From Glycomyces xiaoerkulensis (GTDB lineage: Bacteria; Actinomycetota; Actinomycetes; Mycobacteriales; Micromonosporaceae): a DNA stretch of 64,000 nt. Position 1 is the first letter of the stretch. Every line of letters starts with the position of its first letter. Shown here piece by piece: positions 50,730 to 60,440 of the stretch. The notes under the pieces are model-generated. The model was not told the origin of the DNA and ran no database searches. It saw nothing but the letters and a program-made list of their open reading frames with translations. The stretch is taken from NCBI RefSeq assembly GCF_002798405.1, contig NZ_PGGV01000027.1:185894-249893 (forward strand), given 5' to 3'. The position numbers and the translations under genes are program-made.

Positions 50730-50999
50730 TCAGCCTCGGATGCCGAGCCGCTCGATGAGCGAACGGTACCGGGTGATGTTCTCGGTGCGGAGGTACTTGA
50801 GCAGCCGACGGCGCTTGCCGACCAGCAGCAGCAGGCCACGACGCGAGTGGTGGTCGTGCTTGTGCTCCTGGACGTGGGCGGTCAGGTCCTTGATCCGCGC
50901 GGTCAGCAGCGCCACCTGGACCTCGGTCGAGCCCGAGTCGCCCTCGTGGGTGGCGTACTCCCGGATGATCTCCGACTTCTTGGCAGCTTCGAGCGCCAT
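50730..50999 (-). CDS. rpsO: 30S ribosomal protein S15
   Basis: The 89-residue protein is a complete S15: [40 protein letters not shown], the [20 protein letters not shown] loop and [20 protein letters not shown]. It binds 16S rRNA in the central domain. The ATG at 50999 follows AAAGGT; an upstream in-frame start at 51008 is less likely. It precedes pnp as in most bacteria. Confidence 0.97.
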   Translation of the reverse strand: MALEAAKKSEIIREYATHEGDSGSTEVQVALLTARIKDLTAHVQEHKHDHHSRRGLLLLVGKRRRLLKYLRTENITRYRSLIERLGIRG

Positions 51000-51083
51000 A
51001 GCGAACACCTTTCATTCTGCGGTCGGCCCGCGGTGCCGAGCAGGCCGGCCGGTTCGGATAACCGGACCAGGCTAGCAGCGGTT

Positions 51084-52013
51084 TCAGTCGAGCTCCAAGG
51101 CGGCGCGCGTCTGTGCGACGTCGGTCTCGATCTGCTCGGCCAGCGCGTCGACGGCGTCGAAGGCGATCTGCCCGCGCAGGCGCGAGACGAAGTCGAGCCG
51201 GACCTCGGCCTCGTAGAGGTCGCCGGAGAAGTCGAGCACGAACGCCTCGACCGTGCGGGCGTTCTCGCCGAAGGTGGGGTTGGTGCCGACGCTGATGGCC
51301 GCCGGGTGGCGGCGCGAGTCGTGGTGGAGCCAGCCGGTGTAGACCCCGTCGGCCGGGACCGCCAGCCCCGGGACCGGTTCGATGTTGGCGGTGGGGAAGC
51401 CCAGGTCGACCCCGCGCCCGGAGCCGTGGACGACGGCGCCCTCGACGCCGAAGGGGCGCCCGAGGATCTCGGCGGCGCCGACCACGTCGCCCTCGGCCAG
51501 GAGCGCGCGCACCCGCGTCGAGGAGTAGGCGGCCCCGTCGGCGGTCAAGGGCTGGGGCAGGGCTTCGAACGACAGCCGCTCGCCCAGTTCGCGGAGGGTG
51601 CCGACGTCGCCGGCGGCCTTGTGCCCGAAGCGGAAGTTCTCCCCGACCACGACCGCGACCGCGCCGGTGGTGCGGACGAGGTGCTCGATGAACCGGTCGG
51701 GGCCGAGTCTGGAGAGCTCCTCGGTGAACGGCAGCACGCACACGCCGTCCACGCCGAGCTCGCCGAGCAGTTCGACGCGCCGGTCCAGGCTCGTCAGTTT
51801 CGGCGGGACCGCCGAAGGGGCGACCACGGCGGTCGGGTGCGGGTCGAAGGTGACCACCACGCTGCGGGCGACGCGCTCGTCGGCGGCCTTGATCGCGGCC
51901 TTGACCAGCGCCGCGTGCCCGCGGTGCACGCCGTCGAACACGCCGATCGCGACCGCCGAGGCGGGCCAGCCTTCGGGTGTCGCCTCGAATCCTCGCCAGG
52001 TTTCCACGGGCAC
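51084..52013 (-). CDS. ribF: bifunctional riboflavin kinase/FAD synthetase
   Basis: The 309-residue enzyme makes FMN then FAD. The N-terminal nucleotidyltransferase half has IGVFDGVHRGHAALVKAAIK and DPHPTAVVAP; the C-terminal flavokinase half has GSGRGVDLGFPTANIEPVPG and FGENARTVEAFVLDFSGDLY. The GTG at 52013 is preceded by GAGAAGATC. The usual ribF-rpsO-pnp order is kept. Confidence 0.96.
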   Translation of the reverse strand: MPVETWRGFEATPEGWPASAVAIGVFDGVHRGHAALVKAAIKAADERVARSVVVTFDPHPTAVVAPSAVPPKLTSLDRRVELLGELGVDGVCVLPFTEELSRLGPDRFIEHLVRTTGAVAVVVGENFRFGHKAAGDVGTLRELGERLSFEALPQPLTADGAAYSSTRVRALLAEGDVVGAAEILGRPFGVEGAVVHGSGRGVDLGFPTANIEPVPGLAVPADGVYTGWLHHDSRRHPAAISVGTNPTFGENARTVEAFVLDFSGDLYEAEVRLDFVSRLRGQIAFDAVDALAEQIETDVAQTRAALELD

Positions 52014-52094
52014 GATCTTCTCACTGCGGCCCGGCGCCCGCCCGGCGGACGGGCGCGGCGGTGGCCGCCGCCCCAGATCGGGTCCCCGAACGCC

Positions 52095-52277
52095 TCAGAG
52101 CATCATCGAGGAGTCGGCGTTGCCTCCGGATGCGAAGATGAGGAGCATCAGCACTCCGATCACCATCAGAAGGAACATGCCGAGCAGCAGCCAGCCGTTG
52201 CCGAGCGTTTCGGCCTCGGCGGGGAGCGGCTCGGATTCGGCGGCCTGCGGAGTCTCTTCTGCGGGGTCTGCGCTCAT
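52095..52277 (-). CDS. small single-pass membrane protein
   Basis: The 60-residue protein has an acidic N-terminus (SADPAEETPQAAESEPLPAE), one hydrophobic helix (WLLLGMFLLMVIGVLMLLIF) and a short polar end with Met-Met-Leu. The start is well supported by AGGAGG before the ATG at 52277. The function is unknown; it may be a small regulatory membrane peptide. Confidence 0.72.
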   Translation of the reverse strand: MSADPAEETPQAAESEPLPAEAETLGNGWLLLGMFLLMVIGVLMLLIFASGGNADSSMML

Positions 52278-52466
52278 GACGGCCTCCTGGGTGGTGGTGC
52301 GGGCTCGGGAGGTGTCCCTCCATTCCTCGATTCTCGAAGAACTGTCGGATACCCGACCGTCATTCGCGAGAATCCCTCCGAACCCAGGCGCGAATCGGTA
52401 CCCGAACGAATTACACCGTCGTCGGCACCGCCGCGGCCGGCGACGGGCCGCCGCCGGCCGCGGGCG

Positions 52467-53423
52467 CTAGCCCTTGACCGAGCCCGCGAGCAGACCGCGC
52501 ACGAAGTAGCGCTGCAGCAGCAGGAACACCAGCAGCGGGACGATGATCGCGATGAACGCCGCCGCCGGCAGGCGGGTCCAGCCGAAGCCCCAGGTCCCGG
52601 CCATGTCGCCGAGGACGGCCGTCAGCGGCCGGGTGGCCTCGCCGCCGCCGAAGGTGCGGCCGACCAGGAAGTCGTTCCACACCCACAGGAACTGGAAGAT
52701 CCCGATCGAGGCCAGCGCGGGCGTGATGAGCGGCAGCACCACCTTGCGGAAGACCTGGGAGTGGCTGGCCCCGTCGATGCGGGCCGCCTCCATCACGTCG
52801 CCCGGCAGTTCCCGCATGAAGTTGTGCAGCAGGAACACCGCCAAAGGCAGTCCGAAGATCGAATGGGCGATCCATACCTGAACGATGGTGTTGACCCCGT
52901 CCAGGTCCCAGGAGGGCATGATCGTGAAATCACCGATCGACAGTCCGCGGCTGAAGAACGACAGCAGCGGGATCAGCGCCATCTGGAGCGGCACCACCTG
53001 GAGGGCGAAGATCGAGATGTAGAACAGGTTGCGGCCGCGGAACTCGATCCAGGACAGCGCGTAGGCGGCCATGGCCGCGAACGTGACCGGGATGAGCACC
53101 CCGGGGATGGTGATGACGACGGTGTTGATCAGGTTGCGGACGAGGCCGCCGCCCTGGCCGGAGCTGTAGAGGACGTAGTTGTAGGTCTCGACGGTGAACT
53201 CGGAGGGGTTGGCCGACCACCAGCCGGTGGCGCGGATGTTGTCCTCCGGGCGCAGCGAGGAGATGAACAGGCCGGCGGTCGGGATCGTCCACAGCACGGC
53301 GATGACGACCGCCGCCAGGCTGGCGGCCCGGCTCGACAGGAGCCGGCGGATCCGCTGGCCGCGGCTCTCGCCGAGGCCGGAGGGCCGCCGTCCGGTTGCG
53401 GGCGATGAAGTCGTAGCGCTCAT
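52467..53423 (-). CDS. sugar ABC transporter permease (CebG/MalG-like)
   Basis: The 318-residue inner-membrane subunit of an oligosaccharide importer has six hydrophobic segments and the EAA loop EAARIDGASHSQVFRKVVLP that contacts the ATPase. Its partner permease lies 1.4 kb upstream on the same strand, split from it by a TnpB element. No ATPase gene is in the window; such systems usually use a shared MsiK ATPase. GGAAGG lies seven bases before the ATG at 53423, which I prefer to that at 53429. Confidence 0.92.
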   Translation of the reverse strand: MSATTSSPATGRRPSGLGESRGQRIRRLLSSRAASLAAVVIAVLWTIPTAGLFISSLRPEDNIRATGWWSANPSEFTVETYNYVLYSSGQGGGLVRNLINTVVITIPGVLIPVTFAAMAAYALSWIEFRGRNLFYISIFALQVVPLQMALIPLLSFFSRGLSIGDFTIMPSWDLDGVNTIVQVWIAHSIFGLPLAVFLLHNFMRELPGDVMEAARIDGASHSQVFRKVVLPLITPALASIGIFQFLWVWNDFLVGRTFGGGEATRPLTAVLGDMAGTWGFGWTRLPAAAFIAIIVPLLVFLLLQRYFVRGLLAGSVKG

Positions 53424-53442
53424 CTGCATCCTTCCGAGGAAA

Positions 53443-53462
53443 CCCCGGTCTTGAGGCCGGGG
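53443..53462. repeat. left-end hairpin of the TnpB element
   Basis: CCCCGGTC and GGCCGGGG form an 8-bp stem (one T-G pair) around TTGA. It sits about 110 bases before the tnpB start, where IS200/IS605 elements have their subterminal left hairpin. Confidence 0.65.
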
Positions 53463-53569
53463 AGGAATCGGGCTCCTGCCGAGCAGGTCAGGTACCGGCG
53501 AAGGCGACGCCTTCGCCGCCGACCCACCCCGAGACCCTTTTCACACAACCTGCATGTACATTGTGAGGC

Positions 53570-54706
53570 GTGAGTGTCACTGTGCGTCACCGGGCCTACC
53601 GGTTCCGGTGCTACCCGACCCCGGAGCAGGCCGACAACCTGCGCCGCACGTTCGGGTGCGCGCGACTGGTCTACAACAAGGCCCTCGAATACCGACACAA
53701 GGCCTACTACCGCCGCGGCGAGAGCATCACCTACAACCAGACCTCGGCCATGCTCACCCGCTGGAAGCAGGCCGACCGGTACGCCTACCTCAACGAGGTC
53801 TCCAGCGTCCCGCTCCAGCAGGCCCTGCGGCATCTTCAAAAGGGTTTCGCGGCCTTCTTCAAGCAGCAGACCGGCTACCCGCGTTTCAAGAAGAAGCGCA
53901 CCGGGGCCGGTTCGGCCGAGTACACCCGCTCGGCGTTCAAATGGAATGCCGGGCAGCTCACGCTCGCCAAGCAGGCCGAGCCGCTCACGATCCGCTGGTC
54001 CCGCAGGCTCCCGGTCGGGGCGGTGCCGTTGACGGTCACCGTCTCTTGCGACGCGGCCGGGCGCTGGTTCGTGTCCCTGCTGGTCGAAGAGGACATTCCG
54101 GCGCTGCCCGAACGCGCCGAGGCAATCGGGGTCGACGCCGGGATCACCAATCTGCTCACCCTCTCCACGGGCGAGCAGGTATCGAACCCGCGTCACGAGC
54201 GGCGCGACCGCGCCCGCATCCGCCGACGGCAGCAAGCACTCTCCCGCAAGCAGAAAGGCTCGAATAACCACCGCAAAGCCCGGATCGAACTCGCCCGCGC
54301 CTATGCCCGCATCGCCGACCGGCGGCGCGACTTCCTGCACAAGCTCACCACCCGGCTGGTCAACGAGAACCAAGTGATCGCCGTGGAGGACCTGGGCGTG
54401 CGCGGGATGCTCGCAGGCCACACGCTGGCTCGCGCGATCGCCGACGCCGCCTGGGCCGAGTTCCGCCGCATGCTCGAATACAAGGCCGAATGGGCAGGCC
54501 GGACCGTGGTCGCGGTCGACCGGTTCCTGCCCACGACCAAGACCTGCTCGGCATGCGGCACCCTGCAAGAGGCCGTGCCGCTGTCGCAGCGGGTTTTCGA
54601 GTGCGCCGCCTGCGGCCACACCGAAGACCGCGACCTGAACGCGGCCAAGAACATTCTGGCGGCCGGGCTGGCCGTTACCGCCTGCCGAGACGGTGTAAGA
54701 CACTGA
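53570..54706 (+). CDS. tnpB: RNA-guided endonuclease TnpB (IS200/IS605 family)
   Basis: The 378-residue protein has the whole TnpB layout: a helical/WED N-terminal half beginning YRFRCYPTPEQADNLRRTFG, and a split RuvC nuclease with D189 (IGVDAGITN), E273 (AVEDLGVRG) and D355 (EDRDLNAAKNI). A four-cysteine zinc finger (C326, C329, C345, C348) is also present. All catalytic and metal residues are intact and the length is usual, so it is likely an active RNA-guided DNA endonuclease. The GTG at 53570 is used. The 3' end would double as the start of its guide RNA. Confidence 0.93.
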   Translation: MSVTVRHRAYRFRCYPTPEQADNLRRTFGCARLVYNKALEYRHKAYYRRGESITYNQTSAMLTRWKQADRYAYLNEVSSVPLQQALRHLQKGFAAFFKQQTGYPRFKKKRTGAGSAEYTRSAFKWNAGQLTLAKQAEPLTIRWSRRLPVGAVPLTVTVSCDAAGRWFVSLLVEEDIPALPERAEAIGVDAGITNLLTLSTGEQVSNPRHERRDRARIRRRQQALSRKQKGSNNHRKARIELARAYARIADRRRDFLHKLTTRLVNENQVIAVEDLGVRGMLAGHTLARAIADAAWAEFRRMLEYKAEWAGRTVVAVDRFLPTTKTCSACGTLQEAVPLSQRVFECAACGHTEDRDLNAAKNILAAGLAVTACRDGVRH

Positions 54707-54748
54707 CACCCCCCGGGTGTTGGCGCGACTGTCGATGAAACAGGAAAC

Positions 54749-54799
54749 CCAGTCGGCGACGACTGGAATCCCCTCCCTCCAGGGAGGGGATGAAGTCAA
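54749..54799 (+). ncRNA. right-end stems of the TnpB element / 3' part of its omega RNA (reRNA)
   Basis: Two perfect stems sit between tnpB and the element end: CCAGTCG/CGACTGG (54749-54766, loop GCGA) and ATCCCCTCCCT/AGGGAGGGGAT (54768-54791, loop CC), followed by GAAGTCAA. In known elements the omega RNA spans the end of tnpB and this right end, and the guide begins just outside the element. Here the guide would start at about 54800, reading into the malF-like gene's 3' end. Confidence 0.6.
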
Positions 54800-55770
54800 C
54801 GTGCCTCCTGTTCCTGCCGGCGCACATTGCGCACCTGGTAGATGATGACGGGGATGACCATCAGGAACAGCACCACCGCCATGGTGGCGCCGCGGCCGCT
54901 GTTGCCGAGCCGGAACGCCTGGTCCCACATGTTGTGGGCCAGGACGTCGGTGCCGTGGTGGCCGCCGGTCATGGCCCGGACGATGTCGAACAGGCGGAGC
55001 GTGGCGAAGAAGACCGTCACGGTCACCACGATGATCGCCGAGCGGATCGAGGGGACGGTGATGTGCCAGAAGATCTCGGTGGGGCTGGCCCCGTCGATGC
55101 GGGCGGCCTCGATCATGTCGACCGGCACGCCCTTGAGCGCGGCCGACAGGACCACGGTGGCGAAGCCGACCTCGATCCAGATCAGCACCACCATCAGCAG
55201 GAAGTTGTTGAGCGGGAAGGTGTTGAGCCAGTTGACCGGGCCGGCCCCCAACCAGACCAGGACCTGGTTGAGCAGGCCGATCTGGTCGCCGGAGGCCTTG
55301 TACTGGTAGACGAACTTCCAGATGATCGAGGCGCCGACGAAGGAGATGCCCATGGGCAGGAACACCAGGGCCTTGTAGGTGCGCTCGCCGCGGCGGCCGT
55401 CGATGAGGACGGCGTAGACCAGGCCGACCGCGGTCGACAGCGCCGGCACGATGATGATCCACAGGGCGGTGTTGATCAGGGTCTGCAGGGCGTCGTCGTC
55501 CTGGAACATCCAGATGTAGTTGTCCAGGAAGATGAACTCGGTGCCGTCGGAGTTGAAGAACGACATGGCGAGCGTCCGGATCGCCGGGTAGATGAGTCCG
55601 ACGGCGAGGAACGCCACGGCCGGGAACAGGAAGACGGTGGCGATCAGCCGGCTGCGGTTGCGTCTGGCGGCCAGTTCGGCCAGGCCGTAGAGGGCGAGCA
55701 GCACGGCCACGAAGGCCACCAGGCCGATCAGCAGCAGCCCGAACCGATCGGTCAGTTCGGAGATTCTCAC
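54796..55770 (-). CDS. sugar ABC transporter permease (CebF/MalF-like)
   Basis: The 324-residue permease has about seven hydrophobic helices (FLFPAVAFLAVGLIYPAIRT; VLIWIEVGFATVVLSAAL) and the EAA loop MIEAARIDGASPTEIFWHIT. It ends in the basic NVRRQEQEAR, with its TGA formed by bases 54798-54796, which also belong to the TnpB element's terminal TCAA. The mobile element may therefore supply the stop codon. It is preceded by the binding protein gene and once lay directly next to the MalG-like gene. Confidence 0.92.
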   Translation of the reverse strand: MRISELTDRFGLLLIGLVAFVAVLLALYGLAELAARRNRSRLIATVFLFPAVAFLAVGLIYPAIRTLAMSFFNSDGTEFIFLDNYIWMFQDDDALQTLINTALWIIIVPALSTAVGLVYAVLIDGRRGERTYKALVFLPMGISFVGASIIWKFVYQYKASGDQIGLLNQVLVWLGAGPVNWLNTFPLNNFLLMVVLIWIEVGFATVVLSAALKGVPVDMIEAARIDGASPTEIFWHITVPSIRSAIIVVTVTVFFATLRLFDIVRAMTGGHHGTDVLAHNMWDQAFRLGNSGRGATMAVVLFLMVIPVIIYQVRNVRRQEQEAR

Positions 55771-55858
55771 TTGAGGTGCACCCCTAGCGTGTCAGGAAGG
55801 GCCGAGCGGGCCGGGCCTCGGCCCGATCCCGCTCGGCTCCCCACTCGGGCTCTTCCGG

Positions 55859-57193
55859 CTACTGCGGCCAGGAGTTCTCGATGTCGTCGGCGATCTGCTG
55901 GGCGTCCTTCTCACCGTCGACCCACTCGATCATGCCGGTCCAGAACGAGGAGGCTCCGACCTCGCCGGGCATGAGGTCCGATCCGTCGAACCGGACGGTG
56001 ACGGCCGGGTCGGTCAGGATCTCGGTGGCGAACTCGTTGATCGGCGTGGTGGCGTTGGCCGGGTCCACCCCCTGGTGGGCGGTGCTCCACGGGCCGGTCT
56101 GGAGCCGGGCGTTGTGGTACAGCTCGCTGGCCAGGAACTGGCGGGTGGCCTCGGTGGCCTCGGAGTCGGAGAAGGCGGCGACGAACTCGCCGGCGACGAG
56201 CATGGTGTTGTCGCCCTCGTTGGACTCGGGGAAGCGGAAGGCGAACACGTCGCCGCCCTCGGCCACCTCGGTGCCCTCGGGCCACATGGCGCCGTAGAAG
56301 GACGCCTGGCGGTGCATGGCGCACTCGCCGTCGAGGATCGGGTAACCGGCCTCCTGGAACGGCGTGGAGCTGATCGTGTCGACGCCGTTGTGGATGTAGT
56401 CGTCGTTGACCAGGATGTCGCCGGCCTTCTCGATGGCCGAGACGATGTCCGGGTCGTTGAACGGGACCTCGTGCTCGACCCACTGGTCGTAGAGGTCGAT
56501 GTCCTCGCGCAGGACGATGTCCTCGATCCAGTCGGTGCCCGGCCAGCCGGTGGCCCCGCCGGATTCGAAGCCGACGCACCACGGGGAGACGCCGCTGTCG
56601 GCGATCTGGTCGGACAGTTCGATCATCTCGTCCCAAGTGGTGGGGACCTCGTAGTCGTTGTCGGAGAAGAACGACGGCGAGTACCAGACGAACGACTTCG
56701 CGTTGGAGGAGTTCGGCGCGGCGTAGAAGGTGCCGTCGAAGGTGCCGTACCCGCGCCAGTCCTCGGTCCATCCCTCCTCGGCCAGGGTGGTGACCTCATC
56801 GGAGGCCGGGACCAGGTCGTCGACGAAGTTCTCCATCAGGCCCGGCTGCGGGAACAGGGCGATGTCGGGGGCGTTGCCGCCTTCGACGCGGACCTGCATG
56901 TCGGCCTCGAACTCGCCCGAGCCCTCGTAGTCGATGGTGATGCCGGTGCATTCCTGGAAGAACTCCCAGGCGGCGACCATCTCGTCGGCCTCCTGGTCGC
57001 GGATGGAGCCGAGCACGTTGACCGTCTCCCCCTCGAAGGAGCCGAACTGCTCGTACGCTTCGCACTCCTGGGCTTCCTCGGGGACGTCGCCCCTGGTGGA
57101 CTCGTCGTCCTCCGGTGCGCCGCACGCGACCGCCGCAAGCGCTACCGCGCTGGTGGCAGCCGTCAGGCACATGAGTCGTCGGGTCTTGCTCAT
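55859..57193 (-). CDS. sugar ABC transporter substrate-binding lipoprotein (CebE-like)
   Basis: The 444-residue lipoprotein has the lipobox ALAAVAC (Cys near 24) and a two-lobe solute-binding fold of the extracellular type 1 sugar family: VNVLGSIRDQEADEMVAAWE, EGGNAPDIALFPQPGLMENF, FVWYSPSFFSDNDYEVPTTW and WPGTDWIEDIVL. It should capture cellobiose or related beta-glucosides given the linked GH1 gene and operator motifs; the ligand is inferred. The ATG at 57193 follows AGAGAGGGA. Confidence 0.93.
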   Translation of the reverse strand: MSKTRRLMCLTAATSAVALAAVACGAPEDDESTRGDVPEEAQECEAYEQFGSFEGETVNVLGSIRDQEADEMVAAWEFFQECTGITIDYEGSGEFEADMQVRVEGGNAPDIALFPQPGLMENFVDDLVPASDEVTTLAEEGWTEDWRGYGTFDGTFYAAPNSSNAKSFVWYSPSFFSDNDYEVPTTWDEMIELSDQIADSGVSPWCVGFESGGATGWPGTDWIEDIVLREDIDLYDQWVEHEVPFNDPDIVSAIEKAGDILVNDDYIHNGVDTISSTPFQEAGYPILDGECAMHRQASFYGAMWPEGTEVAEGGDVFAFRFPESNEGDNTMLVAGEFVAAFSDSEATEATRQFLASELYHNARLQTGPWSTAHQGVDPANATTPINEFATEILTDPAVTVRFDGSDLMPGEVGASSFWTGMIEWVDGEKDAQQIADDIENSWPQ

Positions 57194-57392
57194 TCGGGGT
57201 TTCCCTCTCTGTTGCAGATGGTGGTTCGCCCGGCGAGTCCGACTGCCTCCCACGTTCCGGTCGGAGTCGCACCGCGCTCGATCGCGCACCCGCGCTCCGT
57301 GCGGAACTGCCTCACCCGCCGTCGGGAACGCTGAAATGGTGCGCTGGATAACATGTCGTGTCAAGGCTAAATTACCGAATCGTTACGCAAGG

Positions 57393-57433
57393 CGTCTCTA
57401 TCGAGACGTGTCGGCTCCCGTTTTCATGGGAGC
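57393..57433. promoter_or_regulatory. two operator-like palindromes between the importer and GH1 genes (CebR-type candidate)
   Basis: CGTCTC-TATC-GAGACG (57393-57408) is a perfect 6-bp inverted repeat. GCTCCC-N8-GGGAGC (57414-57433) is another, and its half-sites match the streptomycete CebR operator TGGGAGCGCTCCCA but with an 8-base gap instead of 2. They lie in the shared divergent promoter region, 50-90 bases before the GH1 start. A LacI-family CebR is likely, but no such gene is in the window. Confidence 0.55.
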
Positions 57434-57484
57434 GGTGTCATAGTCGTATCATTCGTTCGACCCACGCCAAGAAAGGTCCCTCGC

Positions 57485-58834
<1,350 letters not shown>

Positions 58835-58837
58835 CGC

Positions 58838-59419
58838 CTACGATTCCACCGCCCCCCGGAGCGCGGCCACGACCCGCTCGGGGGACTCGGCGCGCATGAC
58901 CGCGCCCATGACCGCGACCCCCGCCGCGCCCGCCTCCCGCGCGGCGCGGGCGCGGTCGGGGCCGGTGACCCCGCCGAGGGCGTAGACCGGCACCGCGCAC
59001 GCCGCGGCACGCTCGGCCAGGCCCTCCAGGCCGACCGCGGGACCGTAGCCGGGTTTGGACTCGGTCGCCCACACCGGCGAGTAGGTGATGTAGTCGAGTC
59101 CGGGCTCGACCGGTTCCCCGGCGTGGACCGAGCGTCCGACCAGGGCCGGGCGCGGCCGGGGCATCCCGAAGCCGGCCGACAGGTGCGCGGCCGGGACCGG
59201 CCCGGGCGGGTCGGCCACGAGCAGTTCCGCGCCGGCGGCGGCCACCGGCGGCTCCAGCCGGGCCGCCAGGCGTTCGCGCTCGGCCCACGGGAGGTCCTTG
59301 TCCCGCAGCACGAGCGCGAAGGGCCCGCCCTCGAGGGCGCGGCGCACCCGGTCGACCAGCGGCCCGGGGCACATCATCCGGTCGGTGACGACCATGAGCC
59401 GGTGCTGCGGTCCTGCCAT
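58838..59419 (-). CDS. thiamine phosphate synthase-like protein (ThiE/TenI family)
   Basis: The 193-residue protein has the ThiE barrel fold: HRLMVVTDRMMCPGPL, FALVLRDKDLPWAER, GRSVHAGEPVEPGLDYITYS, PVWATESKPGYGPAVGLE, and VPVYALGGVTGPDRARAARE. The K in RDKDL and the GGVT phosphate loop are kept. ThiE joins the pyrimidine and thiazole parts of thiamine phosphate; TenI paralogues isomerise the thiazole. No other thi gene is near, so the exact role is uncertain. It ends three bases after the GH1 gene. Confidence 0.78.
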   Translation of the reverse strand: MAGPQHRLMVVTDRMMCPGPLVDRVRRALEGGPFALVLRDKDLPWAERERLAARLEPPVAAAGAELLVADPPGPVPAAHLSAGFGMPRPRPALVGRSVHAGEPVEPGLDYITYSPVWATESKPGYGPAVGLEGLAERAAACAVPVYALGGVTGPDRARAAREAGAAGVAVMGAVMRAESPERVVAALRGAVES

Positions 59420-59545
59420 GACCGGCGATCCTAACTGATTTGCACGTTAGGTCCTTACCACCTTGGCCCGCCCGATTTAACACTTCCGTATCGGTTCACG
59501 GCTCAAACTTGCGTTATTCACAACACAGATGAAAGACTGCTTTGG

Positions 59546-60328
59546 ATGAATATCGGCGATCAAATCAACGTGATGCGTACCGAGGGGGAGCGGATCGCCA
59601 TCGCGGGAGGAGAACTCGCGCTCAATGCCGCTGTGCCGACTTGCCCCGGTTGGACCGTAAAAGACCTGCTGATCCATATCGGCACGGTCCATCGCTGGGC
59701 GAACGCCATTGTGGCCGGCGCCCTGCCCCACGACCCGCGACAACGCGATTTCCCCCAGGTCGTCGGGCCCGTACCGCTCGACGAACTGCTCGTCGACTGG
59801 ATCAGGGTGGGAGTCACCCGCCTGGTCGAGACCCTCGAGGCCGCGCCCGACGACCTCCACTGCTGGCAGATGTTCCCCTCCGACTCCTCCCGGCGGTTCT
59901 GGGTCCGGCGCCAAGCCCACGAGACCACCATCCACCGGGTCGACATCGAGCAGGCCCGCGGCGACGAGGTCTCCCCGGTCAAGCGCCAGTTCGCGGCCGA
60001 CGGGATCGACGAGCTGCTGCTGGGATTCCACGGCCGGCCCTCGAGCCGCGTCCGGGCGCTGGAGCCGTCGGTGCTCCACGTCCACGCGATCGATCTGGCG
60101 CCGGGCCACGGCGACTGGTACATCCATCCGACCGACTCCGGGCCGCTGGTGACGTTCAACGAGGTCGAATCGCCTCATTGCACCATCGAGGGCCCGGTGG
60201 AGCTGCTGTACCTGGCACTGTGGAACCGGCTTCCCTTCGACGATCTCACGGTGAGCGGCGACCCGGCACTGCTGCAACTGTGGCGCAACTACTCGGCGGT
60301 CCGCTGGGTCGACCCCGTAGACGTGTAG
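59546..60328 (+). CDS. maleylpyruvate isomerase-family (mycothiol-dependent/DinB-like) protein
   Basis: The 260-residue protein has the mycothiol-dependent maleylpyruvate isomerase N-terminal domain: VPTCPGWTVKDLLIHIGTVH gives the metal-binding His region, then the HETTIHRVDIEQARGDEV segment provides two more histidines. The C-terminal domain resembles the SCP2-like part of these enzymes. Actinobacteria carry many paralogues whose substrates are unknown. The ATG at 59546 is used. Confidence 0.85.
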   Translation: MNIGDQINVMRTEGERIAIAGGELALNAAVPTCPGWTVKDLLIHIGTVHRWANAIVAGALPHDPRQRDFPQVVGPVPLDELLVDWIRVGVTRLVETLEAAPDDLHCWQMFPSDSSRRFWVRRQAHETTIHRVDIEQARGDEVSPVKRQFAADGIDELLLGFHGRPSSRVRALEPSVLHVHAIDLAPGHGDWYIHPTDSGPLVTFNEVESPHCTIEGPVELLYLALWNRLPFDDLTVSGDPALLQLWRNYSAVRWVDPVDV

Positions 60329-60440
60329 CCAATAACACAGCGACACTAGAGCGCTACACCCTGGAGTACCTGGTCAAAACGGGCGAAACACCGGCGATCA
60401 CTGTCGGCGCCCGGCCGATCTTGCCCGTAAGCTCTCTCGG

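Larger units (their letters stand above)
53443..54799 (+). mobile_element. IS200/IS605-family element of the TnpB-only (IS1341) type
   Basis: The element runs from a left-end hairpin (53443-53462) to a right end with two stems and the terminal TCAA (54796-54799), the right cleavage tetranucleotide of IS608-like elements. It carries only tnpB, no tnpA, so it is non-autonomous for transposition. It separates two permease genes of one operon and points against their direction. No terminal inverted repeats or target duplication are expected for this family; the left cleavage site is not clear to me. Confidence 0.75.

Noticed and set aside
53430-53569. tnpA (Y1 transposase) remnant
   Set aside because: Only the left-end hairpin and non-coding sequence are present; no HUH motif or frame found.
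59420-59545. TPP riboswitch upstream of the ThiE-like gene
   Set aside because: I looked for CTGAGA and the GGxxGC-type partners of the THI box on the minus strand and did not find them.
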